This document shows, one piece after another, positions 7,859 to 15,419 of a DNA stretch of 26,288 nucleotides; within the stretch, counting starts at the first letter, position 1, and the number at the start of each line of letters is the position of its first letter. The stretch is taken from contig CAMPKU010000025.1 in assembly GCA_946887385.1 (NCBI GenBank), forward strand, positions 1 to 26,288, written 5' to 3'. The DNA comes from an uncultured Gammaproteobacteria bacterium (GTDB lineage Bacteria; Pseudomonadota; Gammaproteobacteria; Rariloculales; Rariloculaceae). The position numbers were made by a program, and so were the translations under genes. The notes beneath the pieces are model-generated. The model saw only the letters and a program-made list of their open reading frames with translations. It searched no databases and was not told where the DNA came from.

Positions 7859-8659
7859 ATGCTGTCGCTGCTGCTCGCCGCAGGCTGGATCGCAGGGCAA
7901 GGCCAAGCTCTCAAGATGAGCTACCCGGTGGAGCCGGGGCTAACCGGCGTTACGGTGCAGTGGAGCGGGCACGCCGTACCGTTCGTTCGGCGCGGCGAGC
8001 AATGGATAGCCGCGGTCGGAGTCGATCTCGACTCGCGGCCCGGCGATCATGCCGTCGACGTCACCTTCGCGTATGCAGACGGCCGCACGCGCGTCGTGCG
8101 CGAGCCCGTGACGGTTCGCGCCGAGCAGTTTCCGACCACGGAGTTGCAAGTGGAGGAGCGTTACGTCGAGCTCAGCCCCGAGGACCAGGCTCGCGCCGAG
8201 CGCGAAGGTGCAGAGACCAACGCGATTTACGACACCCTTACGCCGGAGATCTATTGGAGCGAGGCGTTCGAGGTGCCGGTTAGCGGCGCCAGGGATGGCC
8301 GCAATTTCGGCCATCGGCGCGTGTTCAACGGGCAACCTCGTTCGCCGCACTCGGGCGCGGATCTGCGGGCGCCCACCGGCACGCCCATCCACGCCGCGAA
8401 CCGCGGGCGCGTGGTGCTGGCCAAGGAGCTTTTTTACAGCGGCAATGCCGTGTTCATCGATCACGGTTACGGGCTCTACACCACCTATCTGCACCTGTCG
8501 AAAATCGACGTGGCTGTGGGTGACATCGTCGAGCGCGGCCAGCAGCTTGGGCTCGCCGGCTCCACGGGGCGCGTCACGGGGCCGCATTTGCATTGGGGCG
8601 TAAGGCTCCTCGATGCGCGCGTCGATCCGTTCTCGCTGGTACGGATGGCGGTTCCTTAG
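7859..8659 (+). CDS. M23/LytM-family peptidase
   Basis: A 266-residue protein with a short hydrophobic N-terminus (MLSLLLAAGWIAG) compatible with export. An N-terminal beta-rich region of about 80 residues precedes the peptidase domain (about 140-262). The domain has the LytM zinc ligands H164 and D168 (HSGAD) and H245 in HLHW, with H212 and H243 as the expected catalytic histidines, plus NAVFIDHGYGLYTTYLHLS typical of M23. All key residues are present, so it should be an active endopeptidase cutting peptidoglycan cross-links in the periplasm, unlike degenerate EnvC/NlpD-type activators. It starts 8 bases after the DUF3500 stop. The next gene begins 12 bases after its stop. Confidence 0.9.
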   Translation: MLSLLLAAGWIAGQGQALKMSYPVEPGLTGVTVQWSGHAVPFVRRGEQWIAAVGVDLDSRPGDHAVDVTFAYADGRTRVVREPVTVRAEQFPTTELQVEERYVELSPEDQARAEREGAETNAIYDTLTPEIYWSEAFEVPVSGARDGRNFGHRRVFNGQPRSPHSGADLRAPTGTPIHAANRGRVVLAKELFYSGNAVFIDHGYGLYTTYLHLSKIDVAVGDIVERGQQLGLAGSTGRVTGPHLHWGVRLLDARVDPFSLVRMAVP

Positions 8660-8671
8660 CATGGAGGCGGT

Positions 8672-8851
8672 GTGAGCAACCGGCCCAGGCGTAATGACCC
8701 GTGTCCGTGCGGGAGCGGCAAGAAGTACAAACACTGCTGCGCGCTGAAGGAAAAGCGCCTGTCCTTGGGGACCCGAATATGGTTTGCCTTGGTGGCCGCC
8801 ATGCTGCTGTTCGGCGCCTGGCTGGCTCTGAGCCAGGTCGATATCGGCTAA
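8672..8851 (+). CDS. SEC-C motif zinc-binding membrane microprotein (59 aa)
   Basis: A GTG-start gene of 59 residues that is easy to miss. The N-terminus reads [18 protein letters not shown], a full SEC-C zinc motif (CxC, then a CC pair) like the tail of SecA. It is followed by a Lys/Arg patch and then a hydrophobic segment, [18 protein letters not shown], which should span the membrane; the protein ends ten codons later. The expected topology is a cytosolic zinc knuckle tethered to the inner membrane, but orientation is inference from the positive charges before the helix. GGAGG at 8663-8667 precedes the GTG by four bases. It is the last gene before the rimP leader. SEC-C knuckles bind SecB or ribosome-associated partners in known cases; a partner here is not known. 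Confidence 0.8.
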   Translation: MSNRPRRNDPCPCGSGKKYKHCCALKEKRLSLGTRIWFALVAAMLLFGAWLALSQVDIG

Positions 8852-8885
8852 AAGGCCGTCCGTCTACCGCCCCGCAGGGCTTTTC

Positions 8886-8894
8886 TGCTAGCAT
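8886..8894 (+). promoter_or_regulatory. Extended -10 element upstream of the rimP leader
   Basis: TGC followed by TAGCAT (8889-8894) is an extended -10 pattern (TGn-TAnnAT). No good -35 hexamer lies 16-18 bases upstream. Transcription would start near 8901, giving a leader of about 180 bases before rimP that contains two terminator-like hairpins. Confidence 0.45.
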
Positions 8895-8930
8895 GCGGGC
8901 GTTCTCTGAAGCAACGGCTCTGAAGGCAAG

Positions 8931-8952
8931 AAGCCCCGTTATGGGGCTTTTT
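8931..8952 (+). terminator. Intrinsic terminator 1 in the rimP leader
   Basis: A 7-bp stem, AAGCCCC with GGGGCTT, closes a GTTAT loop and runs into five T residues (8948-8952). It lies 80 bases after the SEC-C gene and 131 bases before rimP. It could end the upstream operon, or end a short leader RNA starting near 8901. Confidence 0.75.
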
Positions 8953-8962
8953 GTTTGGTCCG

Positions 8963-8997
8963 GCTCATTGCCCGCGCGAATGAGCGCTCGTGACGAG
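8963..8997 (+). promoter_or_regulatory. Two adjacent hairpins in the rimP leader
   Basis: GCTCATT (8963-8969) pairs with AATGAGC (8979-8985) around a 9-base loop. CTCG (8987-8990) pairs with CGAG (8994-8997) around TGA. Neither has a T-tract. They lie between the two terminator-like hairpins and make the leader look like a structured regulatory RNA. Confidence 0.4.
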
Positions 8998-9011
8998 AGT
9001 GGACGCAGCGT

Positions 9012-9035
9012 AATGGGCCGTAGGGCCCATTTTTT
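9012..9035 (+). terminator. Intrinsic terminator/attenuator 2 just before rimP
   Basis: An 8-bp stem, AATGGGCC with GGCCCATT, encloses a GTAG tetraloop and is followed by T9030-T9035. It sits 48 bases upstream of the rimP start codon, so it must be read through for the operon to be expressed. Premature terminators ahead of rimP are known in gammaproteobacteria (the rimP leader attenuator class). Assignment to that class is inference from position and shape. Confidence 0.7.
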
Positions 9036-9083
9036 GTTGGAGCGAATTTACGGCATTGCTTGGGTGTGTAACGAACCGAACGT

Positions 9084-9539
9084 ATGGCTCAAGCCGTCGA
9101 CAAAGATCGTTTGTTCGAGCTGCTCGAGCCGGCCCTGGCCGCTATGGGGTTCGAGCTCGCCGATCTCGATGCCCACTTCGGGCGTCGGGGGTTGTTGCGG
9201 CTGTACATCGATCGCCCGGGGGGCGTGACGCTCGACGATTGCCAGCGGGTGAGCGAGCAAATCGGTGCCGTGCTCGACGTGGAAGATCCGCTGCCGGGGA
9301 GTTACGTGCTCGAAGTATCGTCGCCGGGGTTCGATCGGCGCCTGCGCACGCTGGCGCACTTCGAGCGCTTCAGCGGCGAGCAAGCGCGGGTCGAGCTGAA
9401 GGATGCGCTCGACGGTCGCCGAAGGTTTACGGGTCGGCTGGCGGGTGTGGAGGGCAGCACGGTGCTGCTCGAAGTGGATGGCGAACTTACGCGTTTGCCT
9501 TTTGGCGATATCGCGATCGCGCGGTTGGCGCCTTCGTAA
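9084..9539 (+). CDS. rimP: Ribosome maturation factor RimP
   Basis: A 151-residue protein, matching the family length. The N-terminal alpha/beta domain runs from the start to about residue 80 (LEPALAAMGFELADLD, LRLYIDRPGG, VTLDDCQRVSEQIGAVLD). It contains the diagnostic YVLEVSSPGFDRRL segment. The C-terminal SH3-like domain follows (about 85-151). RimP binds the 30S subunit during late assembly, near S12 and the 16S rRNA. It is the first gene of the nusA-infB operon and is followed after 18 bases by nusA. Its start codon has only a weak Shine-Dalgarno sequence, so leader folding may matter for its translation. Confidence 0.96.
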   Translation: MAQAVDKDRLFELLEPALAAMGFELADLDAHFGRRGLLRLYIDRPGGVTLDDCQRVSEQIGAVLDVEDPLPGSYVLEVSSPGFDRRLRTLAHFERFSGEQARVELKDALDGRRRFTGRLAGVEGSTVLLEVDGELTRLPFGDIAIARLAPS

Positions 9540-9557
9540 CGCGAGGTCTTTGACGAG

Positions 9558-11069
9558 ATGAGCAAAGAAATTTTGTTGGTGGTCGACGCAGTCTCGAACG
9601 AGAAAGGCGTCGAAAAGTCGGTGATCTTCGAGGCAATCGAGGCGGCTCTCGCTTCGGCCACGAGGAAGCGCTACGGCGACGACATCGAAGTGCGTGTGGC
9701 GATCAATCGCGCCACAGGCAGTTACGACACGTTTCGCCGCTGGAAGGTTTTCGCCGACGACTCCAAGGATCTCGAGGAGCCGGCACGCGAATTGCGGCTC
9801 GAGGATGCGCTCGACGTCGATCCGAGCGCCGAGGTTGACGGCTTCGTCGAGCAGCCCATGGAGTCGGTGGAGTTTGGCCGCATCGCAGCGCAAACGGCGA
9901 AGCAAGTCATCGTGCAGAAAGTGCGCGAAGCGGAACGCGAGCAGGTCGTCGAAGCGTATAAAGATCGCGCCGGCGAGCTCGTAAGCGGCATCGTCAAGCG
10001 CGTCGATCGCAATGGCGCGTACGTGGACCTCGGCGGCAACGCCGAAGGGTTCATCCCGCGCGAGGATCTCATTCCCCGCGAACCGATCAAGCCGCAGGAT
10101 CGCATCAAGAGCTTGCTGCGAGAAGTGCGTGCCGAGCCACGCGGGCCGCAGCTGTTTCTCACGCGGACGTCGCCGGCCTTTCTGATCGAGCTGTTCAAGA
10201 TCGAGGTGCCCGAGGTCGGGCAAGGCTTGATCGAGATCTTGGGCGCGGCCCGCGACGCGGGCCTGCGCGCGAAGATCGCCGTGCGAAGCCACGACAGCCG
10301 CATCGATCCGGTCGGCGCATGCGTCGGTATGCGGGGCTCGCGTGTGCAAGCCGTCTCCAACGAGCTTGCCGGCGAGCGCGTGGACATCATCCTGTGGGAC
10401 GAGAACCCCGCGCAATTCGTCATCAACGCGATGTCGCCGGCCGAAGTGCTGTCGATCGTGGTGGACGAGGACACCCACACGATGGATTTGGCGGTGGAAG
10501 AGGAGAAGCTCTCGCAGGCCATCGGCCGCGGCGGGCAGAACATCCGTCTCGCAAGCGAGCTTACGGGCTGGCAACTGAACGTAATGACGGAGTCGGCGGC
10601 CGAGGAGAAGAGCGACAAGGAAGCGCGTTCGCTCGTCGAGAGCTTCATGAAGGAGCTCGACGTGGACGAAGACGTCGCCAACATTCTGGTGCAGGAAGGC
10701 TTTTCCTCGCTGGAAGAGATCGCCTACGTGCCGGCCAGCGAGTTCAACGACATCGAGGAATTCACGCCCGAGATCATCAACGAGCTGCGCTCCCGCGCCC
10801 GCGACGTGCTGATCACGCAGGCGCTCGTGAGCGAGGAAGTCATCGATCAGGCGGAACCGGCGGAGGACTTATTGAGCCTCGACGGCATGGACAAAGAGCT
10901 CGCGCTCGAGCTTGCGAGCCGAGGCGTGGTGACGCGCGAGGATCTCGCGGAGCAGGCGGTTGACGATCTCTCCGAAATTGCGGGGCTCGACGCCGAACGC
11001 GCAGCGAAACTCATCATGGCAGCGCGCGCGCATTGGTTCGAGCAAGAGCAGCAAGCGAAGAACGGCTGA
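9558..11069 (+). CDS. nusA: Transcription termination/antitermination factor NusA
   Basis: A 503-residue protein, similar to the 495-residue E. coli NusA. The N-terminal RNA-polymerase-binding domain covers about residues 1-130. An S1 domain (about 137-200) contains SGIVKRVDRNGAYVDLGG. KH1 contains DPVGACVGMRGSRVQAV and KH2 contains LSQAIGRGGQNIRLA. Two C-terminal acidic helix-hairpin-helix repeats follow (about 360-425 and 440-495). The presence of both repeats is the gammaproteobacterial form, in which AR2 binds the alpha subunit C-terminal domain. NusA controls pausing, intrinsic termination and antitermination. Because terminator-like hairpins lie in the leader of its own operon, feedback by NusA on its expression is plausible. 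Confidence 0.97.
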   Translation: MSKEILLVVDAVSNEKGVEKSVIFEAIEAALASATRKRYGDDIEVRVAINRATGSYDTFRRWKVFADDSKDLEEPARELRLEDALDVDPSAEVDGFVEQPMESVEFGRIAAQTAKQVIVQKVREAEREQVVEAYKDRAGELVSGIVKRVDRNGAYVDLGGNAEGFIPREDLIPREPIKPQDRIKSLLREVRAEPRGPQLFLTRTSPAFLIELFKIEVPEVGQGLIEILGAARDAGLRAKIAVRSHDSRIDPVGACVGMRGSRVQAVSNELAGERVDIILWDENPAQFVINAMSPAEVLSIVVDEDTHTMDLAVEEEKLSQAIGRGGQNIRLASELTGWQLNVMTESAAEEKSDKEARSLVESFMKELDVDEDVANILVQEGFSSLEEIAYVPASEFNDIEEFTPEIINELRSRARDVLITQALVSEEVIDQAEPAEDLLSLDGMDKELALELASRGVVTREDLAEQAVDDLSEIAGLDAERAAKLIMAARAHWFEQEQQAKNG

Positions 11070-11080
11070 GGTAGCTACGC

Positions 11081-13624
11081 ATGGCGGATGTCACGGTCGC
11101 GGATTTCGCGAAAGTACTGAAAGTTCCGGTAGACCGGCTTCTCGAGCAACTCGACGAAGCCGGTATCAAGGTGGGCGGGCCCAACGCCGTCATCAGCGAG
11201 GATGCCAAGCTCGAGCTGTTGACGCATCTGAAGAAAAACCACGGCCGTAAAGACGCCACCGATTCGGCGCCGCGTCGCATCACGCTGAGCCGCAAGTCGC
11301 AAAGCGAGCTGAAGCTCGCCAGCGGCCAGGGCCGTGCGCGCACGATCAACGTAGAGGTTCGGCAGAAGCGCACGTACATCAAGCGCGACGTGCTCGAAGA
11401 GCAGGCGCGCAAGCAGCAGGAAGAGCTCGATGCGCAACGGCGCGCCGAGGAAAATGCGCGCACTGCCGTCGAGCGCTCCGCACAGGAAGAGCGCGAGCAG
11501 CGCGAAGCAGCCGAGCGCGAACGCCAGGTGGCCGAGCAGCGCGAGGTAGAGGAGCGTAAGCGCCTCGAAGAGGAGCAGCGCCGCGCCGCTGCGGCGGACG
11601 AAGCCGCGCGGCAGCGCGTGGAGGACGAGCGCAAGAAGGCCGCGGTGGCCGAGAAAGAAGCGCAGCAGCGCGCCGATGCGGAGCGCGCGCGCCAGAAGGC
11701 CAAGAAAGAGCGCATGGTCGAGGAGCCCAGCGATCCCGACCACACATTGCACGTGGCGGACGGCATGGCCGGGCGCCGCAAGAAAAAGAAGCAGCGCCGC
11801 CGAACGATGGCGGTGAGCCTCGATCCGCAGCACGGGTTCGAAAAGCCGACGGCGCCTGTCGTCCGCGACGTGGAGGTCGGAGCCACGATTACTGTCGGCG
11901 AGCTCGCTCAACGCATGGCCGTGAAGTCCAACGAGGTCATCAAGGCCCTCATGAAGATGGGCATGATGGTCACGATCAACCAAGTGCTCGATCAGGACAC
12001 GGCCACGCTGGTGGTCGAGGAAATGGGCCATACCGCCAAGCAGCTCAAGGAAACGGCGATCGAGGATCAGCTCACCCAAGCGGTGGAGGAAGCCTCGGGC
12101 TCGACGGAGGCCGTACCGCGCGCGCCGATCGTCACGATCATGGGGCACGTCGACCACGGCAAGACGTCGCTGCTCGACTACATTCGCCGCACGCGTGTGG
12201 CAGCGGGCGAAGCCGGCGGCATCACGCAGCACATCGGCGCCTACAGCGTCGAGACGCCGAAAGGCCGCGTCACGTTCCTGGACACGCCCGGCCACGCCGC
12301 CTTCACGTCGATGCGCGCGCGCGGAGCCAAGGTCACGGATATCGTGGTGCTCGTAGTGGCGGCCGATGACGGCGTGATGCCGCAAACGGTCGAAGCCATC
12401 CAGCATGCCAAGGCTGCAGAAGTGCCGATCGTTGTTGCGCTAAACAAGATCGACAAGCACGGTGCCGACCCCGATCGCGTGCGTAACGAGTTGGCGAAGT
12501 ACGAGCTGATTCCGGAGGAGTGGGGCGGCGAGACGTTGTTCGTGAGCGTGTCGGCCCTTACCGGTGCCGGCGTAGACAAGCTTCTCGACTCGTTGCTGCT
12601 GCAAGCCGAGCTGCTCGATCTCAGGGCCGCCGATTCAGGGCCCGCCGCCGGCGTGGTGCTCGAGGCGAGTCTCGAGCGGGGGCGCGGCGCCGTCGCAACC
12701 GTGCTCGTGAACAAGGGCAAGCTCGAGGTCGGCGACATCCTGTTGGCAGGGCAGGAGTACGGCCGGATCCGCGCGATGTTCAACGAAACGGGTGAAGCCA
12801 TTCAGTCCGCGGGCCCGTCGACGCCCGTCGTGGTGCTCGGACTTTCGGGTACGCCGAGCTCCGGCGACGACGTTCAAGTCGTGGCCGACGAGCGGCAGGC
12901 GAGAGAAGTGGCGCAATTCCGGCACAGCCGCGAGCGCGAGTCGAAGCTCGCACATCAGCAAGCAGCGAAGCTCGAGAACATTTTCAGTCAGATGCAGTCC
13001 GGCGGCTCGCCGACCATTCAGCTGCTCATCAAGGCCGACGTGCACGGCAGCGCCGAGGCATTGCGCGACGCGCTCGAGAAGCTCACGTCGGAGTCCGTGA
13101 AGGTCAGCGTCGTCGCCTCGGCAGTGGGCGGCATCACCGAGTCGGATGTGCAGCTCGCTGCCACGTCGAAAGCCATCATCATCGGCTTCAACGTGCGCGC
13201 GGACGCCGCCGCCCGGGGGGCCATCAAGGAGAGCGGGGTCGACATCCGCTACTACAGCATCATTTATGAGGCGATCGACGACATCAAAGCGGCCGCCAGC
13301 GGCATGCTGCCCCCCGAGGTGCGCGAGCAGATCGTGGGTTTGGCGGAGGTGCGGGAAGTCTTCCGTTCGCCGAAGTTCGGCAACGTTGCCGGCTGTATGG
13401 TGGTCGACGGGTACGTTCGGCGCAGCAACCCGATTCGCGTGCTGCGCGACAATGTGGTCATCTTCGAAGGGCAGCTCGAGTCGCTGCGCCGGTTCAAGGA
13501 AGACGTGAACGAGGTGCGCGCCGGCACGGAATGCGGTATCGGCGTACGCAACTACAACGACGTAAAAGCGGGCGATCAGATCGAGTGCTATGAGCGCACG
13601 GAGATTGTGCGTAAGGTGAGCTGA
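11081..13624 (+). CDS. infB: Translation initiation factor IF-2
   Basis: An 847-residue GTPase, slightly shorter than E. coli IF2 (890). It opens with an IF2_N domain (residues 1-52), then a linker and a very Glu/Arg/Ala-rich coiled region (about 100-225) where length varies between species. A second IF2_N domain follows (about 268-325). The GTPase domain carries G1 GHVDHGKT (355-362), G3 DTPGH (401-405) and G4 NKID (455-458). The beta-barrel domains and the C-terminal fMet-tRNA-binding domain follow. IF2 brings initiator tRNA to the 30S subunit and promotes subunit joining. It starts 11 bases after nusA. Its TGA overlaps the rbfA ATG by one base (TGATG). Confidence 0.98.
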   Translation: MADVTVADFAKVLKVPVDRLLEQLDEAGIKVGGPNAVISEDAKLELLTHLKKNHGRKDATDSAPRRITLSRKSQSELKLASGQGRARTINVEVRQKRTYIKRDVLEEQARKQQEELDAQRRAEENARTAVERSAQEEREQREAAERERQVAEQREVEERKRLEEEQRRAAAADEAARQRVEDERKKAAVAEKEAQQRADAERARQKAKKERMVEEPSDPDHTLHVADGMAGRRKKKKQRRRTMAVSLDPQHGFEKPTAPVVRDVEVGATITVGELAQRMAVKSNEVIKALMKMGMMVTINQVLDQDTATLVVEEMGHTAKQLKETAIEDQLTQAVEEASGSTEAVPRAPIVTIMGHVDHGKTSLLDYIRRTRVAAGEAGGITQHIGAYSVETPKGRVTFLDTPGHAAFTSMRARGAKVTDIVVLVVAADDGVMPQTVEAIQHAKAAEVPIVVALNKIDKHGADPDRVRNELAKYELIPEEWGGETLFVSVSALTGAGVDKLLDSLLLQAELLDLRAADSGPAAGVVLEASLERGRGAVATVLVNKGKLEVGDILLAGQEYGRIRAMFNETGEAIQSAGPSTPVVVLGLSGTPSSGDDVQVVADERQAREVAQFRHSRERESKLAHQQAAKLENIFSQMQSGGSPTIQLLIKADVHGSAEALRDALEKLTSESVKVSVVASAVGGITESDVQLAATSKAIIIGFNVRADAAARGAIKESGVDIRYYSIIYEAIDDIKAAASGMLPPEVREQIVGLAEVREVFRSPKFGNVAGCMVVDGYVRRSNPIRVLRDNVVIFEGQLESLRRFKEDVNEVRAGTECGIGVRNYNDVKAGDQIECYERTEIVRKVS

Positions 13625-13989
13625 TGCCGCGCGAGTCCGCGAGAAGCAAGCGTATCGCAGCCGAACTTCAACGGCTGCTCAACGAGCTGTTGCTCGCCGA
13701 AGTGAAGGACCCGCGGCTCAAGGACGCGCGCGTCAGCGCCGTCGAGGTCACCGGCGACTTGAGTCTTGCCACCGTGTACTTCAACACCCTGGCGCTCGAC
13801 GACGACCCGGCGCCGATGAAAGAAGGCTTCGAGCAGGCGCGCGGCTTCTTTCGCTCGAGCGTCGCACGGTCTCTTCAGCTGCGACGCGCGCCGGAGCTGC
13901 GCTTTCGGCATGACGCGAGCGCGCGACGAGCCGTGGAGCTCGGCAAGCTCATCGATGACGCCCGAGGCACGAGCCGCGGCGCCGACTAA
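13624..13989 (+). CDS. rbfA: 30S ribosome-binding factor RbfA
   Basis: A 121-residue KH-like protein of usual length. Family landmarks are SKRIAAELQRLLNELLL near the start, VKDPRLKDARVSAVEVTGDLS, and RSSVARSLQLRRAPELRF leading to HDAS near the end. RbfA aids late 16S 5' end maturation and cold adaptation by binding the 30S neck. Its ATG shares a base with the infB stop, so translation is coupled. truB follows after 14 bases. Confidence 0.96.
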   Translation: MPRESARSKRIAAELQRLLNELLLAEVKDPRLKDARVSAVEVTGDLSLATVYFNTLALDDDPAPMKEGFEQARGFFRSSVARSLQLRRAPELRFRHDASARRAVELGKLIDDARGTSRGAD

Positions 13990-14003
13990 CCGCGGCACCG
14001 ATC

Positions 14004-14921
14004 GTGACCGCCGCTCGACCGCCGAGCCGAGACCTATTTGGCCTGTTGCTGCTGGACAAGCCGTTGGGCATGTCCTCCAACCGCGCGCTGCAGCGAGCGA
14101 AGCGGTTGTTCTGCGCGGCTAAAGCGGGGCACACGGGCAGTCTCGATCCCCTTGCCACCGGAATGCTGCCGGTGTTCTTCGGTGCCGCGACGCGGCTCGC
14201 GTCGTACATGCTCGAGGCGCGCAAGACCTATCGCGTGACCGCCACGCTCGGGTCTGCGACGAGCACGGGGGACACGGAGGGCGAGACGATCGAGGACCGG
14301 TCGGCCGAGCCGCCGCTGGACTTGGCGAAAATCGAAGCCGCCGTTGGCCGTTTCGTGGGCGAAATCGCGCAAGTCCCGCCGATGTACTCGGCGCTCAAAC
14401 GCGACGGCGTGCCGCTCTACCGCCTGGCACGATCGGGCGTCGAGGTGCCGCGCGCACCGCGCAACGTCGTCATCGAGGAGCTCGCCATCGAGCGCTACGA
14501 CTGGCCGGCGCTTCAGCTGCGCGTGAGATGCTCGAAGGGCACCTATATCCGCACGCTCGTCGAGGACCTGGCCAAGGAGGCGGGCACGGTGGGGCACGTA
14601 GCCGTGCTGCGCCGCCTCGCGGTGGGCCCGTTCGTCGAGGAGGGGATGCGAACGTTCGAGCAGCTCGAAGCCGCGGCCAGCGACGGCCTCGACAACCTCG
14701 ATAGGCTGTTGATTCCGGCCGACGCGGCGCTGTTGGACTTCGGCTCGGTGGTGCTCTCGGCGAGCGACGCGGCCCGCCTGATCCAGGGGCAATCTGTGCC
14801 GGCCGACGCGGCGTGGACCTCCGGCCCCGTCAAGATCTACGCGGAATCCGGCCGCTTTATGGCCATCGGCGTTGTGACGGCCGAGCGCCGCCTTGCGCCC
14901 ACGCGCGTGTTTATTCGTTAA
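14004..14921 (+). CDS. truB: tRNA pseudouridine(55) synthase TruB
   Basis: A 305-residue protein beginning at GTG. The catalytic aspartate is D48 in GHTGSLDPLATG, the TruB signature. GLLLLDKPLGMSSN precedes it at residues 13-26. Later motifs include QVPPMYSALKRDGVPLYRLAR and RVRCSKGTYIRTLVEDL, and a PUA-like C-terminal region follows residue 250. It makes pseudouridine 55 in the T loop of most tRNAs. The GTG at 14004 was chosen because the DLFGLLLLDKP start fits the family and no in-frame ATG is nearby. It has little Shine-Dalgarno sequence and lies 14 bases after rbfA, so translation may depend on ribosomes from upstream. Confidence 0.96.
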   Translation: MTAARPPSRDLFGLLLLDKPLGMSSNRALQRAKRLFCAAKAGHTGSLDPLATGMLPVFFGAATRLASYMLEARKTYRVTATLGSATSTGDTEGETIEDRSAEPPLDLAKIEAAVGRFVGEIAQVPPMYSALKRDGVPLYRLARSGVEVPRAPRNVVIEELAIERYDWPALQLRVRCSKGTYIRTLVEDLAKEAGTVGHVAVLRRLAVGPFVEEGMRTFEQLEAAASDGLDNLDRLLIPADAALLDFGSVVLSASDAARLIQGQSVPADAAWTSGPVKIYAESGRFMAIGVVTAERRLAPTRVFIR

Positions 14922-14925
14922 GTGC

Positions 14926-14955
14926 TTGGAGGCGCACCGAATAGTTCGGTATGAT
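14926..14955 (+). promoter_or_regulatory. Internal sigma70 promoter for rpsO
   Basis: TTGGAG (14926-14931) and TATGAT (14950-14955, 5/6) are separated by 18 bases, just after the truB stop. rpsO is known to have its own promoter in E. coli inside the same operon, so position supports the call. Expected start is near 14962, giving a leader of about 58 bases. Confidence 0.65.
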
Positions 14956-14983
14956 GCGCGCCTTCCACGAGTAAGTAACGGTT

Positions 14984-15003
14984 GGCCGCTGGATAGGGCG
15001 GCC
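14984..15003 (+). promoter_or_regulatory. rpsO leader hairpin, possible S15 operator
   Basis: GGCCGC (14984-14989) pairs with GCGGCC (14998-15003) around an 8-base loop, ending 16 bases before the rpsO start codon and just ahead of its AGAGG ribosome-binding site. In E. coli and other bacteria S15 represses its own mRNA by binding leader structures. This hairpin is a candidate for that role, but the structure is not known to match a described class. Confidence 0.35.
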
Positions 15004-15019
15004 TCAGAGGATTGTCGAG

Positions 15020-15289
15020 ATGACGCTCAAATCGGTTCAGAAGTCCGAGATCATTACCCAGTACGGCCGCGGTCCGGCCGACACCGGGTCGCCGGAAGTG
15101 CAAGTGGCCTTGCTGTCGGCACGTATCAGCCAGCTTTCCGACCATTTCGCGGGTCACGAGAAGGACCACCATTCCCGCCGCGGTTTGCTCAAGATGGTCA
15201 ACCAACGCCGTAAGCTGTTGGACTATTTGAAGCAGCGGGACCAAGGCCGCTATCAAGAGCTGATCGGCCGCCTAGGACTAAGGCGTTAA
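15020..15289 (+). CDS. rpsO: 30S ribosomal protein S15
   Basis: An 89-residue protein, the standard length. It carries the S15 signature throughout: [35 protein letters not shown], and [12 protein letters not shown] near the end. S15 binds the three-way junction of 16S helices 20-22 as a primary assembly protein. The ATG is preceded by AGAGG at nine bases. It is driven by its own promoter as well as by read-through from truB, and is followed by a strong terminator 13 bases after the stop. Confidence 0.98.
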   Translation: MTLKSVQKSEIITQYGRGPADTGSPEVQVALLSARISQLSDHFAGHEKDHHSRRGLLKMVNQRRKLLDYLKQRDQGRYQELIGRLGLRR

Positions 15290-15302
15290 CCCGTTTCGTG
15301 CT

Positions 15303-15337
15303 GTTCAGAGCCGGTTCAACCGGCTCTGAACGTTTTT
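15303..15337 (+). terminator. Intrinsic terminator between rpsO and pnp
   Basis: A perfect 12-bp stem (15303-15314 with 15320-15331) closes a TTCAA loop and is followed by G and five T residues. It lies between rpsO and pnp, where E. coli also has a partial terminator. Expression of pnp therefore needs read-through or a promoter within 15338-15419; I could not define the latter confidently. Confidence 0.88.
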
Positions 15338-15370
15338 AGAGCGACCAATACGCGCGCAGTCGATCAGCAT

Positions 15371-15382
15371 CCGCTCGAGCGG
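15371..15382 (+). repeat. 12-bp palindrome in the pnp leader
   Basis: CCGCTCGAGCGG is a perfect palindrome 37 bases before the pnp start. In E. coli the pnp leader forms a longer RNase III-cleaved hairpin used in autoregulation. A single 12-base palindrome with almost no loop is much weaker evidence, so its role is open. Confidence 0.25.
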
Positions 15383-15419
15383 AGTCTCCTGCCGCCCATT
15401 CTTGCAAGGAAGTTGAAAC

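Noticed and set aside
8852..9083. A tRNA gene before rimP, as found in E. coli (metY)
   Set aside because: No cloverleaf, T-loop GGTTCRA or CCA end could be found; the stems there are terminator-like.
9048..10574. 508-residue open frame opposite rimP and nusA
   Set aside because: It lies antisense to two clearly conserved genes. Its Arg/His/Leu-rich composition is what a GC-rich gene gives when read in the opposite strand, and no family pattern is visible.
11400..11720. Repetitive Glu/Arg/Ala-coding stretch as a DNA repeat or horizontally acquired insert
   Set aside because: It is the variable charged coiled region normal for IF2, with neither exact repeats nor unusual composition.
11075..12406. 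443-residue open frame opposite infB, and another of 468 residues (23979-25385) opposite ligA
   Set aside because: Both are antisense to unmistakable housekeeping genes and have no recognisable motifs.
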